Translations under genes and position numbers: made by a program | In this document: one piece after another, positions 1-7,447 of the stretch | How the letters are laid out: each line of letters opens with the position of its first letter | Position numbering within the stretch: the stretch's first letter is position 1 | Notes under the pieces: generated by a model | Told to the model about the DNA's origin: nothing | Database searches by the model: none | The model's input: only the letters and a program-made list of their open reading frames with translations | Assembly: GCA_029262795.1 (NCBI GenBank) | Contig: JAJCYT010000017.1 | Coordinates: 46,229 to 110,228, forward strand | Source of the DNA: Candidatus Fraserbacteria bacterium | GTDB lineage: Bacteria; Bipolaricaulota; Bipolaricaulia; RBG-16-55-9; JAJCYT01 | Length of the DNA stretch: 64,000 nt | Direction: 5' to 3'

Positions 1-2
1 GG

Positions 3-290
3 GCTGGCAATATTTACGACGATGGATTTAACTTAAATTCCAACGTTGATATCGCTTTGCGATATGTTCGCCCGTTGCGTCTGGGCGCACTGCCTGTGCT
101 CTATGATATCTGGAAAGAATTGCTTGATGAATCTCTGGATGTCATTGCGCCTGTAATGAATCAAGCTCACAAAGACGGCGTGATCAACGTCGATCATAAA
201 GCCTTTACTGAAAAACTTTATCAGGACATTGACAACGCTTTCAGCAAAGGGCTTTTCTATTTGCGAAACAAACCTGTTCAGACTTCTTAA
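3..290 (+). CDS. C-terminal part of an unknown protein
   Basis: The frame is open from the left edge to a TAA at 288-290 with no stop, so this is the last 95 codons of a gene that starts outside the window. The visible part is soluble and mixed charge, with a run rich in helix formers (ELLDESLDVIAPVMNQAHKD) and no membrane segment. I do not recognise the family. A TTG inside the frame at 57 could be read as a start, but it has no Shine-Dalgarno site and the frame is open upstream of it, so a truncated longer gene is the better reading. A hairpin lies 20 bases after the stop. Confidence 0.55.
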   Translation, partial: AGNIYDDGFNLNSNVDIALRYVRPLRLGALPVLYDIWKELLDESLDVIAPVMNQAHKDGVINVDHKAFTEKLYQDIDNAFSKGLFYLRNKPVQTS

Positions 291-309
291 TTTTTCAATA
301 TTGTGTGGA

Positions 310-336
310 TGCTTCCCTAGCAATTCTAGGGAAGCA
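310..336 (+). terminator. Hairpin terminator after the first gene
   Basis: A perfect 11-bp inverted repeat, TGCTTCCCTAG / CTAGGGAAGCA, encloses a 5-base loop. The following CTGCCTCTTTT is only moderately T-rich, so intrinsic termination is likely but not certain. It sits between the stop at 290 and the next start at 386. Confidence 0.5.
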
Positions 337-385
337 CTGCCTCTTTTGATCGTATATCATACAAACGGGAAGAGAGGTTTTTGAT

Positions 386-796
386 ATGAAAAGTAAAGTT
401 TTTTTATTGTTGGTCATTGTGGTGGCTGGTGTGGTTTTATGGCCTGCACCTGACCCTTTGGCCGATGTGCAAACCGTTGCCCTGACCAGCAGTGATGGCT
501 CCAGCAATTCATTCGGCGAACGCGTAATGGATGGCTTTGAAGTCGCATTGGGCGAAAACCGTAAAATCAAAATTGTGTCCAGCGCATCCCAAGCGGATGC
601 CATCATCACCATCGAACCGCAGGATGGCAACATCGAATTCAGCATTGGCAGCGACGGCTTTCACGGCTCGGCCAGCATCCGTTGCCTGGTCACCAAAAAC
701 GGAGAAACCTCCGTCATGTTCCTCAACATCACTTTGGACGAAAATGGCCTCAAGTCCGAAATCGTCGGCAGAAAATTCTGGGAAATTTGGAAATAA
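386..796 (+). CDS. Small exported or membrane-anchored protein, unknown
   Basis: A 136-aa protein with one N-terminal hydrophobic segment (about residues 4-20, KVFLLLVIVVAGVVLW) after a short basic start, followed by a soluble domain of about 110 residues. It may be a signal anchor or a cleaved signal peptide; I see no clear cleavage site and no lipobox Cys. The ATG follows AGAGAGGTTTTTGAT, a good SD. The single Cys (about residue 99) argues against a disulfide within the domain. It stands alone between a terminator and the sulfatase gene. I do not recognise the family and give no function. Confidence 0.6.
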   Translation: MKSKVFLLLVIVVAGVVLWPAPDPLADVQTVALTSSDGSSNSFGERVMDGFEVALGENRKIKIVSSASQADAIITIEPQDGNIEFSIGSDGFHGSASIRCLVTKNGETSVMFLNITLDENGLKSEIVGRKFWEIWK

Positions 797-854
797 AGAA
801 CAATTCTTTCAATACTAAGAAGTATTAGGGCAATAAGTATTGAGAGAGGTTTAA

Positions 855-2300
855 TTGGTCAACTTCAAAAAATTTCGGATTAAGCGTAGAACATTTTTAA
901 AGCGAGTGCTTGGGGCATCCACTTTGTTGGGTGTAGGGCAGCATCGGTTTGCGTTTCAGCAGGAAACGAACCGGCCTAACATTCTGCTCATCATTGCGGA
1001 TGACTTGGGTGTAGACAAGATCGCACTTTATAACGACATCAATGCTGCGACGCTCGCAAGCTCACAACCTGAAACACCGATGCTTTCTCGATTGGTAGAC
1101 AGTGGCGTTATCTTTCGTCATGGCTGGGCCAACACCGTTTGTTCACCGACGCGGGCCAGCATCTACACGGGGTTGTATCCGTATCGACATGGCGTGGGCG
1201 TTCAGATCGAAGGGCGTGGCGGCTTGTCCACACAGGAAACCAATGGGGATGCCATTGTCACACTTTCTCAGGCGTTGCAGCAAAATGGTTATCGCACAGG
1301 ATTATTTGGCAAATGGCATTTGGGCACGCAGCAGGCATCTTGGCCGATCAGTTTGGGTTGGGACTATCATGCAGGTGGGATGCGCGGAGGGATCGCGGAT
1401 TATTGCGGTTGGGAAAAATCAGTCGGGCAGGCAAGTACAGGCAGTTATGTTGCTGGACAAACCAACGTCTACGCCACCGAAGATGTGGTCAATGAAGCCG
1501 ACGCCTGGATCAACAGTGAGTCAGGCACACCCTGGTTTGCGACGCTCGCCTTCAATGCACCGCACACGCCGTTTCACGAACCCAATACAGGGTGCAGCGG
1601 ATGCGTGGAAAATTCTTCAATGTCTGATGCTGAAATGTTTAATGCCATGGTCGAGTGCATGGATGAACAGGTTGCCAACCTCCTCAACGGCATGGACGAT
1701 GCGGAACTAAGTAACACACTCATCTTTTTTGTCGGTGACAATGGCACGCCTGCGCGAGTCGCGCCCGAACGAATGAGATCCAAAGGCAGCATTTATCAAG
1801 GTGGTGTGCATGTGCCTTTTATAGCCGCCGATGGTGCGCATCTGGTTTCAACATCGAGTGTGACGCCCTATATCAATGATCCTGGCCGTGTTTCAGAAAC
1901 CTTGGTTCATGTCACCGATCTCTATGCCACCATCGCCGCCGCCACTGGAAGCGAAAACTTTATGGGCCAAAGCGCAGACAGCATCAGCTTTATGGATTCA
2001 CTCAACGATGCGAACCAGGGTTCTGATCGCACTGTGTTGTTCTCCCAAAGCTATACGGACGTTCAAATCCTGGCGACCATCATGGAGCAGGAAACCAATC
2101 ACAAATTGAATTACATCCAGCGTGAAGGCCAATCTGGATGCTACGAACTCTATGACATCAACATCGATCCTGATGAAGCCAACAACCTGTTCAATAACTC
2201 AACCGTCTCAGAAATACAAACGCGATTGCTGGCATCCCTGCGTCAGTTCTCAGCCGATGGTAATGGCACAGCTTTCCCTAATTTGAGTAGCTGCGGTTAA
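855..2300 (+). CDS. Tat-exported sulfatase
   Basis: Sulfatase of 481 aa that should hydrolyse sulfate esters outside the cytoplasm. The N-terminus has a twin-arginine signal (KRRTFLKR at about 10-17 followed by a hydrophobic stretch). The core starts with NILLIIADDLG (metal-binding Asp pair at about 49-50), and the sulfatase signature CSPTR at 96-100 supplies the Cys that a formylglycine-generating enzyme must convert to formylglycine. GKWHLG and the later DNGTPAR motif are further family marks. Start is TTG at 855 behind GAGAGAGG. Length is normal. The natural substrate cannot be read from the sequence; marine polysaccharide or mucin sulfates are common for the family. No anaerobic or FGE-type maturase gene is in the window. 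Confidence 0.9.
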   Translation: MVNFKKFRIKRRTFLKRVLGASTLLGVGQHRFAFQQETNRPNILLIIADDLGVDKIALYNDINAATLASSQPETPMLSRLVDSGVIFRHGWANTVCSPTRASIYTGLYPYRHGVGVQIEGRGGLSTQETNGDAIVTLSQALQQNGYRTGLFGKWHLGTQQASWPISLGWDYHAGGMRGGIADYCGWEKSVGQASTGSYVAGQTNVYATEDVVNEADAWINSESGTPWFATLAFNAPHTPFHEPNTGCSGCVENSSMSDAEMFNAMVECMDEQVANLLNGMDDAELSNTLIFFVGDNGTPARVAPERMRSKGSIYQGGVHVPFIAADGAHLVSTSSVTPYINDPGRVSETLVHVTDLYATIAAATGSENFMGQSADSISFMDSLNDANQGSDRTVLFSQSYTDVQILATIMEQETNHKLNYIQREGQSGCYELYDINIDPDEANNLFNNSTVSEIQTRLLASLRQFSADGNGTAFPNLSSCG

Positions 2301-2800
2301 ATCTCAGAGGTGAAATTTTTTAAAAGAACCTTCAAAAGGTGAGCGTATTTTTGCCTTTCGGTTTCGGGCAGGAAAGTTTTTGCGGCATCATTTAGATAGA
2401 GCTTGTCATTTTTGTATCTGGGGAATACATGGAGGTGGTAATGCCATACCTCTTGACTCCCTGGGCCATTGTGTTGACGAGTTGAAATGCCATCACAGCC
2501 GTAAGCTGTTTTCATGGCTGTGGCAACAGCTTTGGAAAACTCATTAATTTTTGAAAGTAAGGCTGTTGGAATGTCATAAAGATTTTCATAGTGTTTGTTG
2601 GGGATAATTAGCACATGCCCAAAGTTCCTTGGCCATTGATGGGATGCGATAAATGTTGTAATAAAATCATCCCTGTAAACAATATCGCTTTGATTGGTAA
2701 AAACATTGCGATTGTCTTCATCTTCAATGCCGGAAACAACCAAACAAAAAGGGCAGACATAATCTGGAGGTGCGTGGTTGTGAATAAGTACCTCTTTCAA
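2297..2800 (-). CDS. HIT family nucleotide hydrolase/transferase
   Basis: A 167-aa histidine-triad protein. The family hydrolyses or transfers nucleotide-phosphate adducts such as ApnA or AMP-lysine. The catalytic HxHxH is H120-Y-H122-L-H124 in VWHYHLHVFPR, preceded by the conserved NGPGS. Near the N-terminus CPFC (16-19) is the usual first half of a structural zinc site. The longest frame begins at a TTG (2800) that has no convincing SD; a TATTAT box lies about 14 bases upstream of it, so the leader may be very short. The 3' end overlaps the sulfatase stop by four bases in a convergent arrangement. Confidence 0.85.
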   Translation of the reverse strand: MKEVLIHNHAPPDYVCPFCLVVSGIEDEDNRNVFTNQSDIVYRDDFITTFIASHQWPRNFGHVLIIPNKHYENLYDIPTALLSKINEFSKAVATAMKTAYGCDGISTRQHNGPGSQEVWHYHLHVFPRYKNDKLYLNDAAKTFLPETERQKYAHLLKVLLKNFTSEI

Positions 2801-2846
2801 ACCCAGTCAGAATCATAATATTTTTGAATTTTATCTTGACAAACTA

Positions 2847-2876
2847 TTGAACGCTATAGGGCTTTTACGCTATCCT
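2847..2876 (+). promoter_or_regulatory. Predicted sigma-70 promoter of the 34-aa ORF unit
   Basis: A -35-like TTGAAC at 2847-2852, an 18-base spacer and a -10-like TATCCT at 2871-2876. A second, better -35 (TTGACA, 2836-2841) lies just upstream but is out of register with this -10. The only thing downstream before a strong terminator is a 34-codon ORF. Confidence 0.45.
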
Positions 2877-2905
2877 AGGAGTAGAGGCATGAAAGGGGCA
2901 AGATC

Positions 2906-3010
2906 ATGAATTTAGGGGTATTTCTGTTTTTCTTTGTATTTTGGTTACTCAGCTTAACAGCCCTTGTGGGGTTTTTGTCTGGATCGGTGTGCGCAACATG
3001 CTATTTCTAG
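2906..3010 (+). CDS. Putative 34-aa single-span membrane peptide
   Basis: ATG at 2906 follows GAAAGGGGCAAGATC (SD-like AAGGGG). The ORF gives a 34-residue, almost entirely hydrophobic peptide (NLGVFLFFFVFWLLSLTALV then GFLSGSVCATCYF), which would make one membrane span with a CATC motif at the end. It is boxed by a predicted promoter and a perfect terminator, and the next gene is on the other strand, so this is a self-contained transcription unit of about 190 bases. It could instead be a small RNA whose ORF is incidental. I do not know a family for it. Confidence 0.45.
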   Translation: MNLGVFLFFFVFWLLSLTALVGFLSGSVCATCYF

Positions 3011-3025
3011 CTTCCTGATCCATTT

Positions 3026-3070
3026 ACGGACGTTGGTCCATGGGGGTGTACCAACGTCCGTTTGTTTTTT
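3026..3070 (+). terminator. Strong intrinsic terminator of the small ORF unit
   Basis: A perfect 12-bp stem, ACGGACGTTGGT (3026-3037) with ACCAACGTCCGT (3050-3061), has a 12-base G-rich loop and is followed directly by TTGTTTTTT. It closes the short plus-strand unit and lies 75 bases before the convergent gene end at 3146. Confidence 0.85.
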
Positions 3071-3145
3071 ATGGCTTCCGCCGTCGGTTTCTCTTAATTC
3101 TAAAATTGGAAAATTATCTGTCGTGCCAACCATATTTTGATGACA

Positions 3146-3859
3146 TCAGCAGTTGGGTAGAAAGATCGAGAGATTGTCCATCACTTCGTTGCCGTGCTGG
3201 TCTTTGGCAATCACTTTGAACACGATCAGACCGGAGTCAAATCGGTTGGGTTCAAACTTGATCCAACGGCTCCCAGGCTTTAACCAGCCGGGCACCAGAA
3301 TGTCGCGGAAAGTGCCATCCGGCATTTGCTGGAAGAAGCGCACAAAGGCAATTCTGTTGACCGTGAGCGTGACTTTAATCTGATCACACACAGTGGGATT
3401 TACAGGAAGATCTTTGAATTCGATATCGACAAAAAATCCAGGTTGCGTTACCTGAGCATCAACCAAATAGCTTTCGTAGCCAACGCCTGTCAAAATAGGG
3501 CCGTTGGTGGGCTGATAGCTGGCAACCACATCAACTTTTCGCAGGCCCGTACCCTGGGCAATGCCCTGAGCCACATAGCGTCCTGTACCAATAGATCGAA
3601 AAGCAGGTGTGATGAAGCGTAACTCATCTCCGTTAGGATTGGACACCGTAAGTATGACATTCACCAAAACGGCTGGAATGGACACACCGTTCAATAGTGT
3701 ATACACGTCAATAACAATGGTTTCGCCCGCTTGATAAAACGTTTTATCTGTATCTACCAGCACCGTAAATTCGGACACAACCGAAGTGTCTGCCATCATT
3801 GGCAATGCCAATGCGGTCAACAACCCAATCACCAACAGACCTGCTCTTAAAGACAACAT
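3146..3859 (-). CDS. Exported protein with Ig-like/MG2-like domain
   Basis: About 237 aa with a clear signal peptide (LRAGLLVIGLLTALALPMMA, likely cleavage after MMA). The mature part opens with VDTDKTFYQAGETIVIDVYT, the usual first strand pattern of macroglobulin MG2/Ig-like beta-sandwich domains, followed by a second beta-rich region ending in a Cys. The start is placed at the ATG at 3859 because AAAGGG lies seven bases upstream; two earlier in-frame starts (3880, 3874) have no such site. It is probably a secreted or cell-surface protein; no enzymatic motif is visible. Confidence 0.6.
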   Translation of the reverse strand: MLSLRAGLLVIGLLTALALPMMADTSVVSEFTVLVDTDKTFYQAGETIVIDVYTLLNGVSIPAVLVNVILTVSNPNGDELRFITPAFRSIGTGRYVAQGIAQGTGLRKVDVVASYQPTNGPILTGVGYESYLVDAQVTQPGFFVDIEFKDLPVNPTVCDQIKVTLTVNRIAFVRFFQQMPDGTFRDILVPGWLKPGSRWIKFEPNRFDSGLIVFKVIAKDQHGNEVMDNLSIFLPNC

Positions 3860-3981
3860 GGATTTCCCTTTCATTCTCACGCAATTTATCGGGGCTATTC
3901 AGTGTAAGGATTTTTGACAGGCAACGTCAATAGCATTGGTGATTGACGTTGTGGTAAAATTCAGCTGCAAAGGAGTCTATA

Positions 3982-4914
3982 ATGAGTTCAGGCAAACTTG
4001 ATCCGCAAATTGCAGCATATCTTGAAGAATTGAAAATGTTGAATGCCCCACCGCTTGAAACCCAGACACCTGAGCAGGCTCGCCTGAACAACATCGACAC
4101 CAAAAAGCGTATTGGTGGCCCACTCAAGCCCGTTGCGAAAATAGAAGATCATGTTGTGCCAACAGAGGATTTCGATATTCCCATACGTATCTATACGCCG
4201 GAAGGAGAAGGGCCTTTTCCCGTTTTCATCTATTTTCACGGTGGCGGTTGGGTCACGGGTGATCTTAACACGCACGATGCCTTGTGCTGTTTCATTTGCA
4301 ACGAGACGCCCTGCATGGTGGTGGCGGTGGATTATCGTCTGGCTCCCGAACACAAGTTCCCCGCCGCTGTTGTTGATGCGTTGGCCTCAACAAGATGGGT
4401 GCTAGAAAATATTTCATCTTTCGGCGGCAGCCATGTAAAAATCGCGATTGGGGGGGACAGTGCGGGGGGAAATTTGGCAACCGTGGTGGCGCAGCATGTG
4501 GAAGGTTTGTGCTTTCAGGTGTTGATGTATCCGGTGATTGACTTGTCGAATCTCGATACGGACTCTTATCTTAATTTTGCAGAAGGCTATTTTCTCACTC
4601 GCAATGGTATGGCCTGGTTTCGGGACCATTATCTCAAAGATGAAGCGGATCGAACCCATCCAGATGCTTCGCCGTTGTTGTTTGATGATTTGAGTAAACA
4701 GCCACCCGCCCTCATTCTCACAGCAGGCTTTGATCCATTGCTGGACGAAGGCGAAGCCTATGCCAAACGCTTGAAAGCATCAGGGGTTTCGGTGGAATAC
4801 ATCTGCTATGAAGACAAAGTTCATGGGTTCATGACAATGGCTACGGTGGTTGACGATGCAGCTGAAGCCATTAAAAAGTGTGCATTGTCGCTTCAGAACG
4901 AATTTTTAGCTTAA
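3982..4914 (+). CDS. Alpha/beta hydrolase, HSL-type esterase
   Basis: A 310-aa cytoplasmic carboxylesterase of the hormone-sensitive lipase (family IV) type. The oxyanion-hole motif HGGGW is at about 86-90 and the nucleophile elbow GDSAGG puts the catalytic Ser at about 160. DPLLDEG and the late HGF supply the expected Asp and His. Length and motif spacing are typical. The ATG follows AAAGGAGTCTATA, a good SD. It has no operon partner: the upstream neighbour is divergent and about 500 bases of mostly non-coding DNA follow. Substrate is unknown; the family takes short acyl esters. Confidence 0.9.
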   Translation: MSSGKLDPQIAAYLEELKMLNAPPLETQTPEQARLNNIDTKKRIGGPLKPVAKIEDHVVPTEDFDIPIRIYTPEGEGPFPVFIYFHGGGWVTGDLNTHDALCCFICNETPCMVVAVDYRLAPEHKFPAAVVDALASTRWVLENISSFGGSHVKIAIGGDSAGGNLATVVAQHVEGLCFQVLMYPVIDLSNLDTDSYLNFAEGYFLTRNGMAWFRDHYLKDEADRTHPDASPLLFDDLSKQPPALILTAGFDPLLDEGEAYAKRLKASGVSVEYICYEDKVHGFMTMATVVDDAAEAIKKCALSLQNEFLA

Positions 4915-5086
4915 TATCGGGTTTTGTTCTGTTTTTGTTAAAGCAAGTTCTGAAAAAAATCCAAACGTTTCAAAAAATTTAAAAAAACTGGGCGAACTGT
5001 TGCTTAGATCACACTCTCGCTTGAACAAAAAATCATCTTTCTTCCATAGAGGCAAACGATGCACTATTGAAAGAAATTCAGTGCTC

Positions 5087-5115
5087 TTGACAATTTTTTC
5101 AACCTCTGTTATGAT
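5087..5115 (+). promoter_or_regulatory. Consensus sigma-70 promoter
   Basis: TTGACA at 5087-5092, a 17-base spacer and TATGAT at 5110-5115: a perfect -35 with one mismatch in the -10, the best promoter in the window. The predicted start is near 5122, giving a leader of about 30 bases to the 19-codon ORF and about 290 bases to the 65-aa gene. Confidence 0.75.
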
Positions 5116-5152
5116 GCTGTTCTAAACCCAGACCAAAAGGAAGGTGATCATA

Positions 5153-5212
5153 ATGATTAATCAATTTAACACATGTGACGCCAAAGGTCTGTGGGATAAC
5201 CTCACAGCCTAA
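5153..5212 (+). CDS. Putative 19-aa leader peptide or small protein
   Basis: The ATG at 5153 is preceded by AAGGAAGGTGATCATA, a strong SD, and lies just downstream of the best promoter in the window. The peptide is MINQFNTCDAKGLWDNLTA. It has no run of one amino acid that would mark a classical attenuation peptide, apart from one Trp and one Cys. It may be a leader ORF for the 65-aa gene about 200 bases downstream or an independent microprotein. Support comes only from promoter and SD. Confidence 0.35.
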   Translation: MINQFNTCDAKGLWDNLTA

Positions 5213-5409
5213 CACTCTAGTAGGCGGTTTCATTTATCGGCTTGAGCCATGATGTTTCTGAAACGCATGTCTCAAACTCAATTTCAACCCCTTAATCAAG
5301 TTGGCGGATTGTGATTTAAAGTCTTTTTAGATCATTTGGTCCACAAAAGTTGATCGGAATTTCACCTGTTACAGGTTCGTTCGTGTCCCATTTATAGGAG
5401 GCTACAAAG

Positions 5410-5607
5410 ATGCATTGGGAACAACTTCCGCATTGGCTAGAACTCGCCAGCGAATCCAGACGTAATGAGCTGTTGCGCGATTGTGAACAGCACCGTCTGT
5501 TGAAGCGAATCCGCGTCAAACGTCCCAACCTCAACCGATTGAGCTATCAGCTCGGCAGCATGTTGGTGAATTTAGGCGCACGACTTCAAAATCGTCAAGC
5601 ACTTTAA
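5410..5607 (+). CDS. Small helical protein, 65 aa, unknown function
   Basis: ATG follows TATAGGAGGCTACAAAG, a near-ideal SD. The protein is 65 aa, basic and helical: a Glu/Arg-rich first half (LELASESRRNELLRDCEQ) and a second half ending in an amphipathic helix (LGSMLVNLGARLQNRQAL). From memory this two-part pattern (ELLREAE..RL then RLG..L..LG..L) recurs in short orphan proteins of Chloroflexota and Actinomycetota; I cannot check that here. The 69-aa protein at 50097-50306 has a loosely similar layout. It is downstream of the consensus promoter at 5087. Confidence 0.6.
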   Translation: MHWEQLPHWLELASESRRNELLRDCEQHRLLKRIRVKRPNLNRLSYQLGSMLVNLGARLQNRQAL

Positions 5608-5682
5608 TTGACGATGCAACGTTGAGAGGAGGGTATGATGATAATTTCGATTTCATACCACAACATAACTATTACAGTCACA

Positions 5683-5706
5683 AGCGCCCTGCGGAGCCAG
5701 GGCGCT
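5683..5706 (+). terminator. Probable terminator after the 65-aa gene
   Basis: Perfect 9-bp stem AGCGCCCTG / CAGGGCGCT with a 6-base loop, followed by CTGACTTTGATTT. The T tract is weak. A 28-codon ORF (5635-5721) with GAGAGGAGGG ahead of its ATG runs straight through the hairpin; I take the hairpin as the more likely functional element. Confidence 0.5.
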
Positions 5707-5744
5707 CTGACTTTGATTTAAGAGACTAAAGGGAAAAGTTGGAT

Positions 5745-5810
5745 AAAGGCTTCAAACCCCCAACCCTCTTGATCTAAGGGAGCCCCTTCCAAAGTCAGAA
5801 GGGGGCTATG
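5745..5810. repeat. Dispersed palindromic repeat, copy 1 (degenerate)
   Basis: Contains AAGGCTTCAAACCCCCAACC, then an imperfect G-run arm ending in AAGGGGGCT. It matches the frame of three better copies at 30848, 35064 and 48134 but has a longer, altered loop. It lies between a terminator and the next gene. Confidence 0.45.
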
Positions 5811-5877
5811 TTTTGGGATATGAAGCTGATGCTGAAAATGAAACCTTATTCTTAATTTGTAATTTTAAGGAGACTGA

Positions 5878-6693
5878 TTGAATCAGCAATCTGTACAAGA
5901 AAACTGGTTAGCTGTTGAGGGCACCAAGCTGTATTACGAAACCAAAGGGCAAGGCACACCCATCATTTTTCTCCATGCCGGCATTGCCGACAGCCGCATG
6001 TGGGATGATCAATTCGAAGAATTTTCAAAGAGACATCAAGTCATTCGTTTCGATTTTCGTGGCTTTGGTAACTCCGTTTTGACTGAAGATACGTTTACCC
6101 ATACTGGTGATTTACTGCATCTGTATGAACATTTGAACATCGAAAAGGCAATTCTCGTCGGGGCTTCTTTTGGCGGTGCGATGAGCATCAACTTTACTTT
6201 GGAAAATTCTGGAAAAGTGTTTGGATTGGTTTTGGCTTGTGCAGCCGTTAATGGCCATTCCTGGTCTGCAGCTATGCAAGCTTACGGAGATGAAGAAGAT
6301 GGTTTGGTTGAGCAAGGCGATCTGGATGCTGCCACTGAATGCAATGTTACCATGTGGGTCAACCGACCGGAACGTGAAGGCAACGTCAATGAAGCGGTTT
6401 GCGAACGCATCCGCCAAATGCAAAACCGTGCCTATGAACTCCAATTGGCGATTGAAGATGACAATGACGAATCCTATTTGCCTGATGCCATCATGCGCCT
6501 GAAGGAGATTCAAGTGCCATCAATGGTGATGATTGGCGAACACGATGTGGCCGATATGCAGCATCTGGCCAAGAAATTCTCAGAAGATTTGAACGCCCCA
6601 CTGATTCAATTTGCAAACAGCGCCCATCTTCCCAATATGGAAGAGCCGGAAAAATTCAATCAAGTGCTGAACGATTTTGTGAAGACGCTCTAG
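5878..6693 (+). CDS. Alpha/beta hydrolase
   Basis: A 271-aa alpha/beta-hydrolase-fold protein without signal peptide. FLHAG (about 31-35) forms the oxyanion hole, GASFGG places the nucleophile Ser at about 98, and NSAHLPNMEEPE near residue 250 carries the catalytic His followed by the usual E-x-P. IGEHDVAD is the strand-7 Asp region. The pattern matches 3-oxoadipate-enol-lactonase-like and haloperoxidase-like hydrolases, but substrate specificity cannot be read. Start is TTG at 5878 with AAGGAGA seven bases upstream. It converges with the CysQ-like gene, with one base between stops. Confidence 0.85.
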   Translation: MNQQSVQENWLAVEGTKLYYETKGQGTPIIFLHAGIADSRMWDDQFEEFSKRHQVIRFDFRGFGNSVLTEDTFTHTGDLLHLYEHLNIEKAILVGASFGGAMSINFTLENSGKVFGLVLACAAVNGHSWSAAMQAYGDEEDGLVEQGDLDAATECNVTMWVNRPEREGNVNEAVCERIRQMQNRAYELQLAIEDDNDESYLPDAIMRLKEIQVPSMVMIGEHDVADMQHLAKKFSEDLNAPLIQFANSAHLPNMEEPEKFNQVLNDFVKTL

Positions 6694-6694
6694 A

Positions 6695-7447
6695 TCAAAA
6701 GCCAATAACAAACCCGTCATTGAGCAAATTGGGTTTGTTGTATTTGATCTCATCATGATGGTGTGCGCCGTCGCGTGCGGAATAGCGATACACACAGTCA
6801 CCGGCGGCCACATCCCATTCATTCGTCGGGGCGAAGCGTGGGTAGATATCGGCCTTGCCTTCGGCCACCAGACAGAATTTTAAAGAACTTCCGGCGAACA
6901 CGTGTTCTTCAACTTGAATGTCTTTTAGAAACTCAGCGAGCTTGTCAGATCCGTGTGAACGACTGGAAATGATTTTTAATGGTTGAGATCTATCGGCTGG
7001 ATCAGAGAAAATTTGTACCGCTTCTGAGTCGCCTTCTTTTTTCCAGGCACCGACATCTTTGGAGGCATAATACAACGTGTCTTGAACCGGCACATAAACC
7101 ACGCCCAATATTGGCATTCGATCTTCAATAAGAGCAATGTTGATGGTGTACTCACCATTGCGTTTGATAAATTCCTTGGTGCCATCCAGGGGATCGATAA
7201 TCCAAAATTTGGCCCAGTGCTGACGGATTTCATAATCAGGAACTTCTGCTTCTTCCGAAATAAAAGGTGTTTCTGGATCAAGATTTTTGATGCCATCAGC
7301 AATGATGTGATGTGAAGCCAGATCAGCCTCCGTGATGGGAGACTGATCCTCTTTCAAATTCACTTCCACACCTTCGTGGTAAAATTCCAGCGTGGCTTTG
7401 CCTGCCTTCACCGCAATTTCAATGACAGTTTCAAGCATGGATGACAT
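6695..7447 (-). CDS. cysQ: CysQ-like 3'(2'),5'-bisphosphate nucleotidase
   Basis: Member of the Mg-dependent, Li-sensitive inositol-monophosphatase superfamily, 250 aa. PFISEEAEV carries the acidic metal ligands, DPLDGTKEF is the family core motif in the CysQ variant (TKEF rather than TxNF), and EWDVAAGDCV is the distal Asp motif. Known members turn 3'-phosphoadenosine 5'-phosphate into AMP and so relieve inhibition of sulfate assimilation. The start at 7447 is chosen because the ATG overlaps the citrate synthase stop as TAATG, typical of coupled translation; an earlier in-frame start would only add five codons. No sulfate-assimilation genes are nearby, so pathway context is missing. Confidence 0.85.
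   Translation of the reverse strand: MSSMLETVIEIAVKAGKATLEFYHEGVEVNLKEDQSPITEADLASHHIIADGIKNLDPETPFISEEAEVPDYEIRQHWAKFWIIDPLDGTKEFIKRNGEYTINIALIEDRMPILGVVYVPVQDTLYYASKDVGAWKKEGDSEAVQIFSDPADRSQPLKIISSRSHGSDKLAEFLKDIQVEEHVFAGSSLKFCLVAEGKADIYPRFAPTNEWDVAAGDCVYRYSARDGAHHHDEIKYNKPNLLNDGFVIGF

Larger units (their letters stand above)
4915..5409. other. Intergenic region with strong promoter and leader-like ORF
   Basis: About 495 bases without a conventional gene. The first 170 bases are A+T-rich with poly-A and poly-T runs and no recognisable motif. A consensus promoter is at 5087-5115 and a 19-codon ORF with a good SD at 5153-5212. CTGTG/CACAG inside that ORF can form a weak 5-bp stem. The remaining 200 bases up to the SD of the 65-aa gene show no strong hairpin or known riboswitch pattern, so they look like a long 5' leader. 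Confidence 0.5.

Noticed and set aside
5221-5300. GTTTCA ... TGAAAC inverted repeats in the leader of the 65-aa gene, considered as a riboswitch
   Set aside because: Stems are short with long loops and the sequence matches no riboswitch core I know.
5635-5721. 28-codon ORF with a strong GAGAGGAGGG site
   Set aside because: It runs through the 9-bp terminator hairpin and has no recognisable protein character; the hairpin explains the sequence better. Kept only as a note.
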